Of a DNA stretch of 54,340 nucleotides, positions 27,736 through 36,254 are shown piece after piece. The notes under the pieces were generated by a model that was not told where the DNA came from, searched no databases, and saw only the letters and a program-made list of their open reading frames with translations. The DNA lies in contig NZ_JABXKJ010000182.1 of the NCBI RefSeq assembly GCF_017115085.1, forward strand, positions 1 through 54,340, read 5' to 3'. Every line of letters begins with the position of its first letter. The stretch's first letter is position 1. This stretch comes from Nostoc sp. NMS7 (GTDB taxonomy: Bacteria > Cyanobacteriota > Cyanobacteriia > Cyanobacteriales > Nostocaceae). A program made the position numbers and the translations under genes.

Positions 27736-27855
27736 TTTTATAAATAAACATTAGTAGGTAAGCGGGAATAAAAGTGCGATCGCCACAATCTTATAACCAA
27801 GACGGTGAGTAGCAATGGTAATATGTTTTCATGGCTGCTCTAATCCTTGCTATTG

Positions 27856-28344
27856 ATGAACAAACTATTGGATGAAACGCTGTCAATCAAAATTGCTGAA
27901 ACCATAAACAGCAGAGCTAGCACTCCGTTTGATAATGCTTACAAAGCAGCATTGTCAACTGAGGGAGCAAAATATATTCAGGGATTTTTAGCTTTTCCTG
28001 GAAAGCCATACAGACCAGTTGAACACAGTTGGATCGAGCTAGACGATACCTCAGACAATGGCTCTCTTGTACGCATTATCGATCCCACATTACCGCACCT
28101 GAACAAAAATCCCCAAGAACTCTGGTATTTTGCAGCACAAAGGCTGACCGTTAAAAAACTGAAAGCCATCATTGAAGAATCGAAAGAAGATTATCCAGAA
28201 GATGACCCATTACCAATTTATGATGATCCACCTTATGAATATTACGGTGATGTCATGTTAGGTGGTCAAGATTATTTAGCAGCATATCAAGCCGCAGAGG
28301 CTAAGTGCAGAGAAATCAACGAACTCAACCCTGAGAGAAACTAA
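27856..28344 (+). CDS. Hypothetical protein
   Basis: This 162-residue protein starts at ATG 27856; the earlier TTG is less likely. I do not recognise a family. It is Pro/Asp/Glu/Tyr-rich (EDDPLPIYDDPPYEYYGD) and contains FLAFPGKPYRPVEHSWIEL near residue 45, then LVRIIDPTLPHLNKNPQELWYF. It looks cytosolic. It converges with the NTF2-like gene across a 36-bp palindrome. Confidence 0.6.
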   Translation: MNKLLDETLSIKIAETINSRASTPFDNAYKAALSTEGAKYIQGFLAFPGKPYRPVEHSWIELDDTSDNGSLVRIIDPTLPHLNKNPQELWYFAAQRLTVKKLKAIIEESKEDYPEDDPLPIYDDPPYEYYGDVMLGGQDYLAAYQAAEAKCREINELNPERN

Positions 28345-28351
28345 CAAAACA

Positions 28352-28387
28352 GTATTAAATAATTCGTAATTACGAATTATTTAATAC
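28352..28387. terminator. Perfect 36-bp palindrome at a convergent gene junction (bidirectional terminator candidate)
   Basis: The 18 bases from 28352 (GTATTAAATAATTCGTAA) are followed directly by their exact reverse complement. The palindrome lies 8 bases after the stop of the rightward gene and overlaps the stop codon of the leftward gene (stop 28381-28383). Its AT-rich arms end in U-rich sequence in either direction, which suits bidirectional termination. Confidence 0.65.
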
Positions 28388-28779
28388 GATTTACCGTCGC
28401 TGCCAAAATATTCCCTATAGGCACAAATTTTGTCTCCACGCACATCAAAAGAAACTGCTACCCGATTTTTGTAAAGCTGTCCTAACAAAACTCCCTCATC
28501 TCGAAACTCAAAAACAGCCGTTGTTTCATTACTGGTAACACGGTCTAAACTAGTCAGGTTCAAACCCGGATTAAAAGATTCAAAAACGTACTCGAAAAAT
28601 TCTCTAGTTCGCTCTTTTCCCACATTTAAACCGTGGAATTTTCCCATTGGAAACCAAAGGGTAAAATCTTCTGTGAGCATATCTAGAAATGCTTCCCAAT
28701 TTCCTGTTGCTAGACCATGCGTAAAATGATCAAATGCTTGTTGAGCAACTTTTAAAGTATTTTCTGAATCTTGTGTCAT
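28381..28779 (-). CDS. NTF2-like / SnoaL-like protein
   Basis: This 132-residue NTF2-like fold protein resembles SnoaL or nuclear transport factor 2 family members, of unknown substrate. Typical features are AFDHFTHGLATGNWEAFLDMLTEDFTLWFPMGKFHG, TREFFEYVF, a strand TTAVFEFRDEG and a last strand GDKICAYREYFG. I use the ATG at 28779 (MTQDSENTLKV), because the frame upstream reads into the spacer. It is near the oxidoreductase gene, same strand (38 bases apart), so they could be co-transcribed. Confidence 0.8.
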   Translation of the reverse strand: MTQDSENTLKVAQQAFDHFTHGLATGNWEAFLDMLTEDFTLWFPMGKFHGLNVGKERTREFFEYVFESFNPGLNLTSLDRVTSNETTAVFEFRDEGVLLGQLYKNRVAVSFDVRGDKICAYREYFGSDGKSY

Positions 28780-28817
28780 TCTCACCCCCGACTGGATATA
28801 AACTAATATCGTGTTAC

Positions 28818-29825
28818 TTAAAACCTCACCACCACTTTTCCACAATTCTGACCACTGAGGAGATATTCTACAGCATCAGGTATTGATTCTATGCCTGGAA
28901 ACTGTGTTGAGTCAACGGCAACTTTAAGTTTGTCTGTGTAGAACAGGTTTAAAAGGCGATCGCGTGCCTCTGGTATATATTCTTTATAATTAGGCATGAG
29001 AAAGCCTCTCACAGAAGCAGATTTCCAAAATAGCTGCTGATAGATGCGTGGTTGGGTAATTTGCTCGACATTATTTGCGTATTCGGAGATAAAACCAACG
29101 ACTACTAAGCGTCCCCGCACTGCTAAGTTTTCAACGCAAGTATCAAATACGGCTTTACCTACACACTCAAAAACGAGATTAATCCCATTGGGGTATTCTT
29201 GCTTGAGGATTTGATTGAGATTTTCTGTGCGATAGTTGATAATGCGATCGCACCCTAATTCTCTCAATAACTTTGCCTTCGCCTCAGAACTACAAGTACC
29301 AATGACATGATTACCAGCTAACTTTGCCAATTGCACCGCAATATGACCAGTTCCCCCTGCTGCTGCTGTCACTAAAACCACTTCATTACTTTGCATCTGT
29401 CCCACTTGTTCCAATGCCACCAAAGCTGATATAGCTGTAGGTATTAGTGTTAGCAACTCTGGCGTCGCTTCCTGCACCTTCACCGCTAAGTTTGCATCGA
29501 TAACCTGATATTCTCGATAACCACCACCACGCAATGTAGTTATCACAGCATCATCTATTTGAAAATCTTTAACATTTTCACCGATAGCGACAACTTTTCC
29601 CACAGCTTCCACACCTAAATCAAAGGGAGGAATTGAGTTAACATAGGGAACATCACCACGACAAAGTAAGGTGTCAAAGCCACCGTTAACGCCAGCAAAT
29701 TTGTTTTGAATTAAAAGTTGACTACCAGCAGGTTGTGAAATAGGAATCTCGACAACTTCAACAGCAAATTTAAAATCTGGGTTCAGTTGCTTTGCTATTA
29801 GCTTTCTGTAGGTTGTTGCGTTCAT
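28818..29825 (-). CDS. Zinc-type alcohol dehydrogenase / quinone oxidoreductase (MDR family)
   Basis: This 335-residue member of the medium-chain dehydrogenase/reductase superfamily lies close to quinone oxidoreductase and prostaglandin-reductase-3 type enzymes. The GroES-like N-terminus has NKFAGVNGGFDTLLCRGDVPYV and PPFDLGVEAVGKVVAIG; the Rossmann loop is VTAAAGGTGHIAVQLAK; a second strand follows (VIGTCSSEAKAKLLRELGCD). It likely uses NADPH and lacks the structural zinc Cys cluster. Start at ATG 29825 (MNATTYRKL). Confidence 0.88.
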   Translation of the reverse strand: MNATTYRKLIAKQLNPDFKFAVEVVEIPISQPAGSQLLIQNKFAGVNGGFDTLLCRGDVPYVNSIPPFDLGVEAVGKVVAIGENVKDFQIDDAVITTLRGGGYREYQVIDANLAVKVQEATPELLTLIPTAISALVALEQVGQMQSNEVVLVTAAAGGTGHIAVQLAKLAGNHVIGTCSSEAKAKLLRELGCDRIINYRTENLNQILKQEYPNGINLVFECVGKAVFDTCVENLAVRGRLVVVGFISEYANNVEQITQPRIYQQLFWKSASVRGFLMPNYKEYIPEARDRLLNLFYTDKLKVAVDSTQFPGIESIPDAVEYLLSGQNCGKVVVRF

Positions 29826-29961
29826 TTCCAAATCTTAGGTTTCCCTGACTACTAAAATAAATTATTTTTTTAAGTATAGCTTTGAGCGTTTTTGATATTA
29901 CCAGATGCGGCAGGTGGGTTATAAATTAATATTTCCGGTTGGAAGATATTGTAATCTTAGA

Positions 29962-30151
29962 GGATGTTTGAAAAGTATTGGGCGAATAGAATTTGCTACT
30001 ACACAAGCAAAGTCCACCTCCGTGGACTAATAAATCAAGGTTTTTAACCCAGGTCGGTGGGTTTTGTCTGTGTAGCCAAGCCAGTGCGTTGGGCGGCTCC
30101 GCCGACTTGAAGCATCTGGCGTGTGACTTCCAGTCGCCTTTTCAAACATCC
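29962..30151. repeat. Inverted-repeat element (MITE-like), same terminal family as 18330-18499
   Basis: GGATGTTTGAAAAG (29962-29975) and CTTTTCAAACATCC (30138-30151) are perfect inverted termini. The core 30001-30075, with hairpin AGTCCACCTCCGTGGACT and AACCCAGG...TGGGTT, is related to the core of the 22955 element although the termini differ. The rest of the 29832-30352 gap is AT-rich and should hold the Rieske gene promoter. Confidence 0.85.
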
Positions 30152-30352
30152 TATTAGATGTATAAGTATTTTTAGATGTCAAGCAATGGTACTATAATAT
30201 ATTTTATTATTAACTTATATTAAGTTTTATATCTTAATGCAATAGATAATTTTCCTTAACTGAATCTGAAGCGTATTGAGTTAGAGATAAGCCACCCAGC
30301 TAAAAAAGCAGTTGTTATAGTATTTTAAAAACCATAAAAAGAACGAAAATAT

Positions 30353-31711
30353 ATGACCATTACTCCTGATAAACCAGAGATAGAACAACCTGTTGTCACT
30401 TTACCGATACCAGAAATTAGCCAAGAGTTTAACTGGAAAAACTGCTGGTATCCTATAACCTTCCTGGAAGATTTAGCGAAAGACCGTCCTCACAGCTTTT
30501 CCCTCTATAATGAACCTTTTGTATTATTCATAAATCAAGATGGGAAATCGGGGTGTTTAACAGATCGTTGTCCCCACCGCGCTGCTAAACTCTCGGATGG
30601 GCAAATTATTGATGGGAGAATTGAGTGCTTATACCACGGCTGGCAGTTTGCTACTGATGGCAAATGTCTGCACATTCCCCAGTTACCAACAGATGCCAAA
30701 ATTCCTAGCAATGCTTGCTTGCCATCTTTTAAAGTTGTAGAACGCCAAGGTATAGTCTGGGTCTGGTTTGGCGAACTGAAAGCTGCTGATGAAGAATTGA
30801 TCCCAACCATAACGGAATTGGACAAGCCGGAATGTATCTGCCTAGATTATGTAGCAGATATTCCTTATGACCAAAGCTATTTTATTGAAAATGCCGTAGA
30901 TCCAGCTCACGTTTCGATCAGCCACGATCGCACTGAAATTAATGCTAAACGAGAAAACGCCCAACCGCTAGAAATGGAAATAATCGAGAGTTCTGCAAAA
31001 GGAATTCGCGGCAGATATCGCAGAACGCGGACAGCGAATGCAAACTGGTCTAATATGGATTTCGTCGCCCCTAATTTAGTGATATATGCATTTGGCAGCC
31101 AAGCAAATAGTTTTTATTCTGGAAATGCTGTATATGCAATTCCTCTAGGCAGGGGAAAGTGCCGCGTTCTGATCAGAAAATATTGGCGATCTTTAACATG
31201 GTCTGAAAAACTTAAGCCTCGCTGGTTAAAACATTTACATCAAAATAAAATATTAGATGAAGATTCGGTATTTCTTATTGGACTACAGACAGAAGTTGAG
31301 CGATTAGCAGAAAATCTCAAAGAAGTATATTTGCCGCTCAAGACTAGTGACACATTTGTCTTGGAGTACCGTAAGTGGCTGGATAAATTTGGGGCATCTT
31401 TGCCGTTTTATCGTGGCTATTCTACATCAAAGCAGGCTGAAAATCATGGGGAGTATAACCAAAAGCCAATGATGCTAGACCGACTTACCGGACACACACT
31501 GATCTGTAGTTCTTGTAATCGAGCCTATCAAGTTATAAATAATCTGAAACAGGGGTTAATTGGTGTGGCGATCGCAATGGCACTTTTAGCTATAGTTACA
31601 GATGGGTCAAGTCAGATCGCTACAGTTTTTGCTTCTCTATTAGCAGTAGCTTTGGCAGTGATGACTGAGAAACTCAAAACCAAGTTTGAACATATTTATA
31701 CGCGGCAATAA
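30353..31711 (+). CDS. Rieske 2Fe-2S oxygenase, pheophorbide-a-oxygenase-like, membrane-anchored
   Basis: This 452-residue Rieske non-haem iron oxygenase belongs to the PaO/Tic55/VanA-like group. The 2Fe-2S ligands are C73 and H75 in RCPHR, and C92 and H95 in CLYHGW. The mononuclear iron site is in FIENAVDPAHVSISHD, and the C-terminal catalytic half includes FVAPNLVIYAFGS. Two transmembrane helices near the C-terminus (GLIGVAIAMALLAIVTDG and the next 20 residues) anchor it, as in plant relatives. A pair CSSCNRAY precedes them, which resembles the CxxC of PaO proteins. The substrate is unknown: chlorophyll-derived or another cyclic compound. It stands alone between repeats. Confidence 0.9.
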   Translation: MTITPDKPEIEQPVVTLPIPEISQEFNWKNCWYPITFLEDLAKDRPHSFSLYNEPFVLFINQDGKSGCLTDRCPHRAAKLSDGQIIDGRIECLYHGWQFATDGKCLHIPQLPTDAKIPSNACLPSFKVVERQGIVWVWFGELKAADEELIPTITELDKPECICLDYVADIPYDQSYFIENAVDPAHVSISHDRTEINAKRENAQPLEMEIIESSAKGIRGRYRRTRTANANWSNMDFVAPNLVIYAFGSQANSFYSGNAVYAIPLGRGKCRVLIRKYWRSLTWSEKLKPRWLKHLHQNKILDEDSVFLIGLQTEVERLAENLKEVYLPLKTSDTFVLEYRKWLDKFGASLPFYRGYSTSKQAENHGEYNQKPMMLDRLTGHTLICSSCNRAYQVINNLKQGLIGVAIAMALLAIVTDGSSQIATVFASLLAVALAVMTEKLKTKFEHIYTRQ

Positions 31712-31720
31712 TTTGCTCAT

Positions 31721-31829
31721 TAGACCTCTTGCATAAATCAAAAATAAGAACCCCACCCCGCCAAAGCTACGCTTTGTCTCCCCTCCCCGCTTGCGGGGAG
31801 GGGTGTTAGGGACTTTTGTAAGAGGTCTA
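31721..31829. repeat. Short inverted-repeat element with TAGACCTCTT termini
   Basis: TAGACCTCTT (31721-31730) and AAGAGGTCTA (31820-31829) are perfect inverted ends. The interior has a strong stem (CCCCTCCCCGCTTGCGGGGAGGGG). It follows the Rieske gene stop directly, and its stem could help terminate that transcript. Confidence 0.75.
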
Positions 31830-31870
31830 TTGCACTCAACCCAGAAGCGCTATAATCTGTACTACTCAGG

Positions 31871-32038
31871 CAGGGCTATTTCGTTCTAGACAGAAACCGC
31901 CCAGAACTGAAGTTCAGGGCTAATAGCTAAAGTCCGTTAAAACGGACTATACCCTTTTCTTAGTCGTCTAAAGACGACTTTCGCTATTAGACTCAGAATT
32001 CATTCTGAGGCGGGCTAGATGAGAATGAAATAGCCCTG
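31871..32038. mobile_element. MITE with 12-bp inverted termini and a 10-bp target duplication
   Basis: CAGGGCTATTTC (31871-31882) and GAAATAGCCCTG (32027-32038) are perfect inverted termini. The same 10 bases, ACTACTCAGG, flank it on both sides (31861-31870 and 32039-32048), the mark of a transposition event. The interior has three hairpins: AGTCCGTTAAAACGGACT, AGTCGTCTAAAGACGACT and CTCAGAATTCATTCTGAG. There is no coding capacity. The right copy of the duplication overlaps the first bases of the next repeat. Confidence 0.85.
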
Positions 32039-32045
32039 ACTACTC

Positions 32046-32136
32046 AGGACTTACCCAAAAAAGTTCCGAAGTAGCGGTAATTCATGAATTACCGCTACGA
32101 CAAATCAGGTTTTTGAGAGAATTTTACGTAAGTCCT
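32046..32136. repeat. Inverted-repeat element with a 28-bp perfect palindrome
   Basis: AGGACTTAC (32046-32054) and GTAAGTCCT (32128-32136) are its inverted ends. Inside, 32071-32098 is a perfect palindrome starting GTAGCGGTAATTCA. A related palindrome lies at 36223-36252. The element ends just before the cbiET stop codon and may act as its terminator. Confidence 0.8.
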
Positions 32137-32137
32137 A

Positions 32138-33364
32138 TTACTGTTTAAATTTTTCAGACTTCACAACTACCCATTGCGTCACAAACGCCATTGCTCGCCA
32201 GCCCAAAAATTTACCAATAGGTTCCGCCCGTTGGATGGCAATACGAGTTAAATCACCACCGACTCGTTCATGCCATTGAAATAAAGTTTGCTCACCCTCT
32301 ACCGTCACCACATTTGCCACCAAACGTCCACCCGATCGCAATGCTTCCCAGCAGACATCAAAAAGTCCCGTTGCTGTCACTCCACCACCAATAAAAATCG
32401 CATCTGGTGCTGGTAAGTCTTTCAGAGCATGGGGCGCTTTACCTTCAATGATTTGCAGATTTGGAGTACCGAGAGTGGCGGCATTATCAGCAATATATAG
32501 TAGTCTAGAAGAATTTTGTTCGATCGCGATCGCCCGACAGCGAGTATGACTCCGCATCCATTCGATAGAAATTGAGCCGCAACCCGCGCCCACATCCCAT
32601 AATAATTCTCCCGGTGTGGGTGCCAAAGCTGCCAAGGTGATTGCCCTAACTTCACGCTTCGTTAACTGTCCATCATGGTGGTAGGCCTTATCTGGTAATC
32701 CTGGTAACTTTGGTAAAGGGATAACCCCAGCATCAGCAATACAATAAACTGCGATCGCATTCAAAGCAGCAACTTCAGTTTCACTCCAGGATGCAGCCGT
32801 ACCTGACACAATTCTTTCCTGAGCGCCGCCCATACGCTCCAACACGGTGATTTTACTGCCACCATAGCCGCGATTTGTCAAAATTTGAGCAACAATCGCG
32901 GGTGTGTCCTTCCCTTGACTCAAAATCAACAGCCGCGCTTCTGGATAGATGTAAGAGTGGAGTAGGGAGGATGGACGACCATTTAAACTCAAGGTTTCCA
33001 CCTCAGTTAAAGGCCATCCCACCCTGGCACAGGCGAGGCTGAAGGCTGAAGGTGCAGGGATAATCGTCATTTCACAGACTGGAATTCGCTGCATCAAGGT
33101 AGCACCAATGCCGTAACACATCGGATCGCCGCTTGCGAGTACGCAAATCGACTGATTCCGACGCTGGATGATTTCCTCAACTGAAACACTAATTGGGGAT
33201 GCCCAGACTAGTTTCTCACGTTGGTCATCTGTAGGGAGCATTGCTAAATGGCGATCGCCTCCTACAATTACTTTAGCTTGATCGACTAGAGAACGAGCGA
33301 TCGCGCTTAACCCCTGTAATCCATCTTCCCCAATGCCGACAATAGAAAGCCATTTCTCTGTCAT
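32138..33364 (-). CDS. cbiET: Precorrin-6Y C5,15-methyltransferase, fused CbiE and CbiT
   Basis: This bifunctional enzyme of cobalamin biosynthesis methylates C5 and C15 and decarboxylates the acetate side chain of precorrin-6B/cobalt-precorrin. The N-terminal CbiE domain (residues 1-205) has the tetrapyrrole methylase core VLASGDPMCYGIGATL; the C-terminal CbiT domain (210-400) has the SAM-binding motif LWDVGAGCGSISIEWMRS and AIFIGGGVTATGLFDV. Length 408 residues, normal for the fused cyanobacterial CobL type. It stands alone but belongs to the same pathway as cobU at 23380 and to the B12-dependent reductase at 50354. Confidence 0.96.
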   Translation of the reverse strand: MTEKWLSIVGIGEDGLQGLSAIARSLVDQAKVIVGGDRHLAMLPTDDQREKLVWASPISVSVEEIIQRRNQSICVLASGDPMCYGIGATLMQRIPVCEMTIIPAPSAFSLACARVGWPLTEVETLSLNGRPSSLLHSYIYPEARLLILSQGKDTPAIVAQILTNRGYGGSKITVLERMGGAQERIVSGTAASWSETEVAALNAIAVYCIADAGVIPLPKLPGLPDKAYHHDGQLTKREVRAITLAALAPTPGELLWDVGAGCGSISIEWMRSHTRCRAIAIEQNSSRLLYIADNAATLGTPNLQIIEGKAPHALKDLPAPDAIFIGGGVTATGLFDVCWEALRSGGRLVANVVTVEGEQTLFQWHERVGGDLTRIAIQRAEPIGKFLGWRAMAFVTQWVVVKSEKFKQ

Positions 33365-33417
33365 GCTAATTTATGATTAATTATTATTTCATAATTAAAA
33401 CTTGACGATTCCGTTAA

Positions 33418-35176
33418 TTATGGGCACAAACTATTTCGAGCTTCAGGATGAGTTACAAAATAGTCTTGGAGCCATTGACATCCCCGTGCTAGTAAATCAT
33501 TTAACTGCAAACTCCACAAAATTACCTTGTCATCTTTACTAGCAGAAGCAATGATTTTTCCATCAGGGCTGAAACTGACGCTTGTCACTAAATCGTTATG
33601 TCCAGTCAAGGTAGTAATGGGAGTTCCATCTTTTTTCCAAAGTTTAATAGTTTTATCTGTGCTTCCAGAAGCAATGATTTCTCCATCGAGGCTAAAACTG
33701 ATGCTATTTACTGAATCACGATGTCCAGTCAGAGTAGTGATAGGAGCAATTTTTATGCCCAGCGAAGGTTTTAATTAAAGTTCCGTCCCACTTCCAGAGT
33801 TTAATAGATTCTTGGTCAGTACCAAAAGCAATTATTTATTGGTTGGGACTGAAACTAACACTTGTAACACCACCTGCCTGTGTGTCCAGTTAAAGTATGA
33901 ATTGGAGTTCCATTCGCTTTCCAAAGTTTAGCAGTTCCTTGCTCAGTACCAACGGCAATAGTTTTATTATCGGGGCTGAAACTGATACTATTTACCCAAC
34001 CTTGATGTCCTGTGAGGTTAGCAATTAAAGTTCCATTTCGCTGCCATAGTTTTACAATACCATCCTTACCACCAGAAGCAATTATTTTGCCATCAGGGCT
34101 GAAACTGAAGCTGGTTATCCCACGTTTATGCCCAGTTAATGTAGTCATCATATCTGCGTTCAGCTTTCAGAGTTTGATAATTCCGTCGTTACTACCAGAA
34201 GCTATAATTTTGTCATCTTGGTTCCAACTCACGCTAGCTACTGAATCGCCATGTCCAACTAGGTTATTAATTAGAGTACCATCTAGTTGCCAGATTTTTA
34301 CAGTTTGGTCACTACTACCATAAGCAATTATTTTACCATTACGGCCGGCTGAAACTGAGAGTATTTATCCTACGTGTATGTCCCTCGAAAGTTCTAATTA
34401 AAGTACCATCAAGGTTCCAAAGTTTGATAGTTGTATCATCACTACCAGAAGCAAATTTTTCTCCATCAGTACTAAAAATAATGCTTGTCACCAACCATTA
34501 TGCCCATTATGCCCATTATGCCCATCACTAGTTGCGATGAAAGTACCATCGCTTTTCCATAGTTCAATCTTTCCTTTTTCATTCCCAACAGCAATAATTT
34601 CACCATTAGGACTGATAGTAGCGCTGGTGATTTCATTACTTTTAAGTGAGATAGTTCTAATAAAACTACCATCTATCTGCCAGAATTTTACAGTGCCATC
34701 TTTGCTGATAGAGAGGATAGTTTTATCAGAGATAAAAGTAGCACTAACTACCAAACTTGGATGTTCAAACAGGGTTTTAATGAAAGTACCATTTCGCTGC
34801 CAAAGTTCAATAGTTCCGTCTTGGCTACCCGAAGCAATAATTTTGCCATTAGGACTAATACTAATACTTTTTAGCTGATTTTTATGCCCAGAAAGAGTAG
34901 CGATCGCAGTTCCATTCTGATGCCATAATTTAATAGTACCGTCATCACTACCAGAAGCAATAATTTTCCCATCAGGACTGAAAGTTAGATTATTGAGTGT
35001 TATTTGTTCACTATCAAATTCATTAGATTCATGAATATTAACGAGGATATTCAGTAAAGCAGACAAAGGAGTGATTGTTTGATATTCTCCCAAAAATCAC
35101 CTCATTCACAGGATCGTAAACGATTAGCTTTAGTTGTGAGCGTTGAATAACAATTTGAATAAATTGCAAAAAAATT
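33418..35176 (-). pseudogene. Decayed WD40-repeat protein gene with at least seven lesions
   Basis: Read leftward, the frames together reconstruct WD40 blades with the usual spacing: [16 protein letters not shown], then TIKLW, then GTLI..LTGH, repeated about eight times. Lesions seen: a frameshift in TTTTTGGG (about 35080), one near 34490 beside a 9-bp triplicate (34494-34527), one near 34350, a TGA for Trp at 34167-34169, one near 33882, a TAA near 33840, and a shift with lost sequence near 33760. The C-terminus ends [20 protein letters not shown], typical of cyanobacterial NB-ARC/WD40 proteins. The start is cut off by the 94-bp element at 35177. An inactive relic; the intact protein's effector domain is not preserved. 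Confidence 0.85.
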
Positions 35177-35270
35177 GTAGGTTGGGTGGAGGCTTTGCGT
35201 AACCCAACATCCTGATACCCAAGATCCTGATAGATATATGTTGGGTTGCGCTCCGCTCCACCCAACCTAC
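35177..35270. mobile_element. 94-bp inverted-repeat element at the junction of two truncated genes
   Basis: GTAGGTTGGGTGGAG (35177-35191) and CTCCACCCAACCTAC (35256-35270) are perfect 15-bp inverted termini. Inside is GTAACCCAACATCCTGA and ATATGTTGGGTT, a degenerate secondary repeat. The WD40 relic starts on its left and the protease relic on its right, both running away from it with their 5' ends missing. Confidence 0.85.
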
Positions 35271-35313
35271 GTCTAGGTCTAATGCACTATTTGGACATGG
35301 TAGTGGTTTTATT

Positions 35314-36192
35314 GTGAGTCCAGATGGTCTAGTTTTAACTAATGCTCATGTTGTCGAAGATAGTTCTAAAACTGTTGCAGTAGTACTGGCTGATGGTATA
35401 CGAGTTTTAGCTGATGTCGTTGGTTTTGGATCTGGAGGTTTAGATTTAGCCGCACTCAAGATTCGCAATCAAAAAAATCTGCCTTATCTGCGTTTAGCTA
35501 CACCCGGTTCAGCACAAGTAGGTCAATCTGTCTATGCTATTGGTACTCCCCTAAGTCTGGAATTACAGAATACTTTAACCTATGGTGTTATCAGTCGTAT
35601 TGATAAAAAATTAGGCTTAATCCAACACGATGCTGCTGTGAATCCTGGTAATTCTGGAGGACCACTCCTCAACTCTAATGGGCAAGTAATTGGTGTCAAT
35701 AGTGCAATTTTCAATGATACTGAAATAAAAAGATTTATTGGTATTAGTTTTGCAATTCCTACAGAATTAATTAAGCCTTTTTTGGTAGCTGTAGAACAAG
35801 GTAATGCTCAGTTAGCAAGTGGGCGTAAACAACCTAGTAATAATGAAGACACGGATTTATCGTTGAATGGTCAAATTTTACAAGCAAGTCTGAAAAATGG
35901 CGATCGCACTTTACCAAATAATAGCTATTTTCATACTTATGTCTTTGAAGGCAAAGCAGGTCAACAGATAACTATTGAGATGAATAGTCAGCAAATAGAC
36001 TCTCACTTGTACTTGCTGCTTCCTGCTAAAGAACAATTAATAGGAGAAAATGACGACATTTCCCCAAAAGATTTTAATGCTCGATTGACTGTTACTTTAC
36101 CAGAAAATGGTATCTACTATCTGTTGGCTAACACTTTTGAAGCAGGAGAATCTGGTAGTTACAATTTACGCGCAACGATATCTCAGAAGTAA
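35314..36192 (+). CDS. N-terminally truncated trypsin-like serine protease with C-terminal PPC domain
   Basis: The 292-residue frame has the S1C/Deg-like catalytic triad: His in TNAHVVED, Asp in LDLAALKI and Ser in AVNPGNSGGPLLN. The last 110 residues (from about 185) form a PPC-type beta domain (LPNNSYFHTYVFEGKAGQQITIEM, LPENGIYYLLAN). The frame continues upstream of GTG 35314 as LFGHGSGFIV without an ATG until the repeat element at 35270, so signal peptide and first barrel strand are missing. It is probably an inactivated gene; translation from GTG would give an incomplete fold. Family knowledge: such proteases are normally exported. Confidence 0.7.
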   Translation: MSPDGLVLTNAHVVEDSSKTVAVVLADGIRVLADVVGFGSGGLDLAALKIRNQKNLPYLRLATPGSAQVGQSVYAIGTPLSLELQNTLTYGVISRIDKKLGLIQHDAAVNPGNSGGPLLNSNGQVIGVNSAIFNDTEIKRFIGISFAIPTELIKPFLVAVEQGNAQLASGRKQPSNNEDTDLSLNGQILQASLKNGDRTLPNNSYFHTYVFEGKAGQQITIEMNSQQIDSHLYLLLPAKEQLIGENDDISPKDFNARLTVTLPENGIYYLLANTFEAGESGSYNLRATISQK

Positions 36193-36222
36193 TTTATTTA
36201 GGATTTACGCAAAAATATACGC

Positions 36223-36252
36223 TGTAGGGGCAATTCATGAATTGCCCCTACA
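36223..36252. terminator. Perfect 30-bp palindrome at a convergent junction (protease/ispH)
   Basis: TGTAGGGGCAATTCA is followed directly by its reverse complement. It is preceded by GGATTTACGCAAAA, as are copies at 32046, 40212 and 54244. It sits between the stops of the rightward protease relic and leftward ispH, a position that fits a bidirectional terminator. Confidence 0.65.
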
Positions 36253-36254
36253 AT

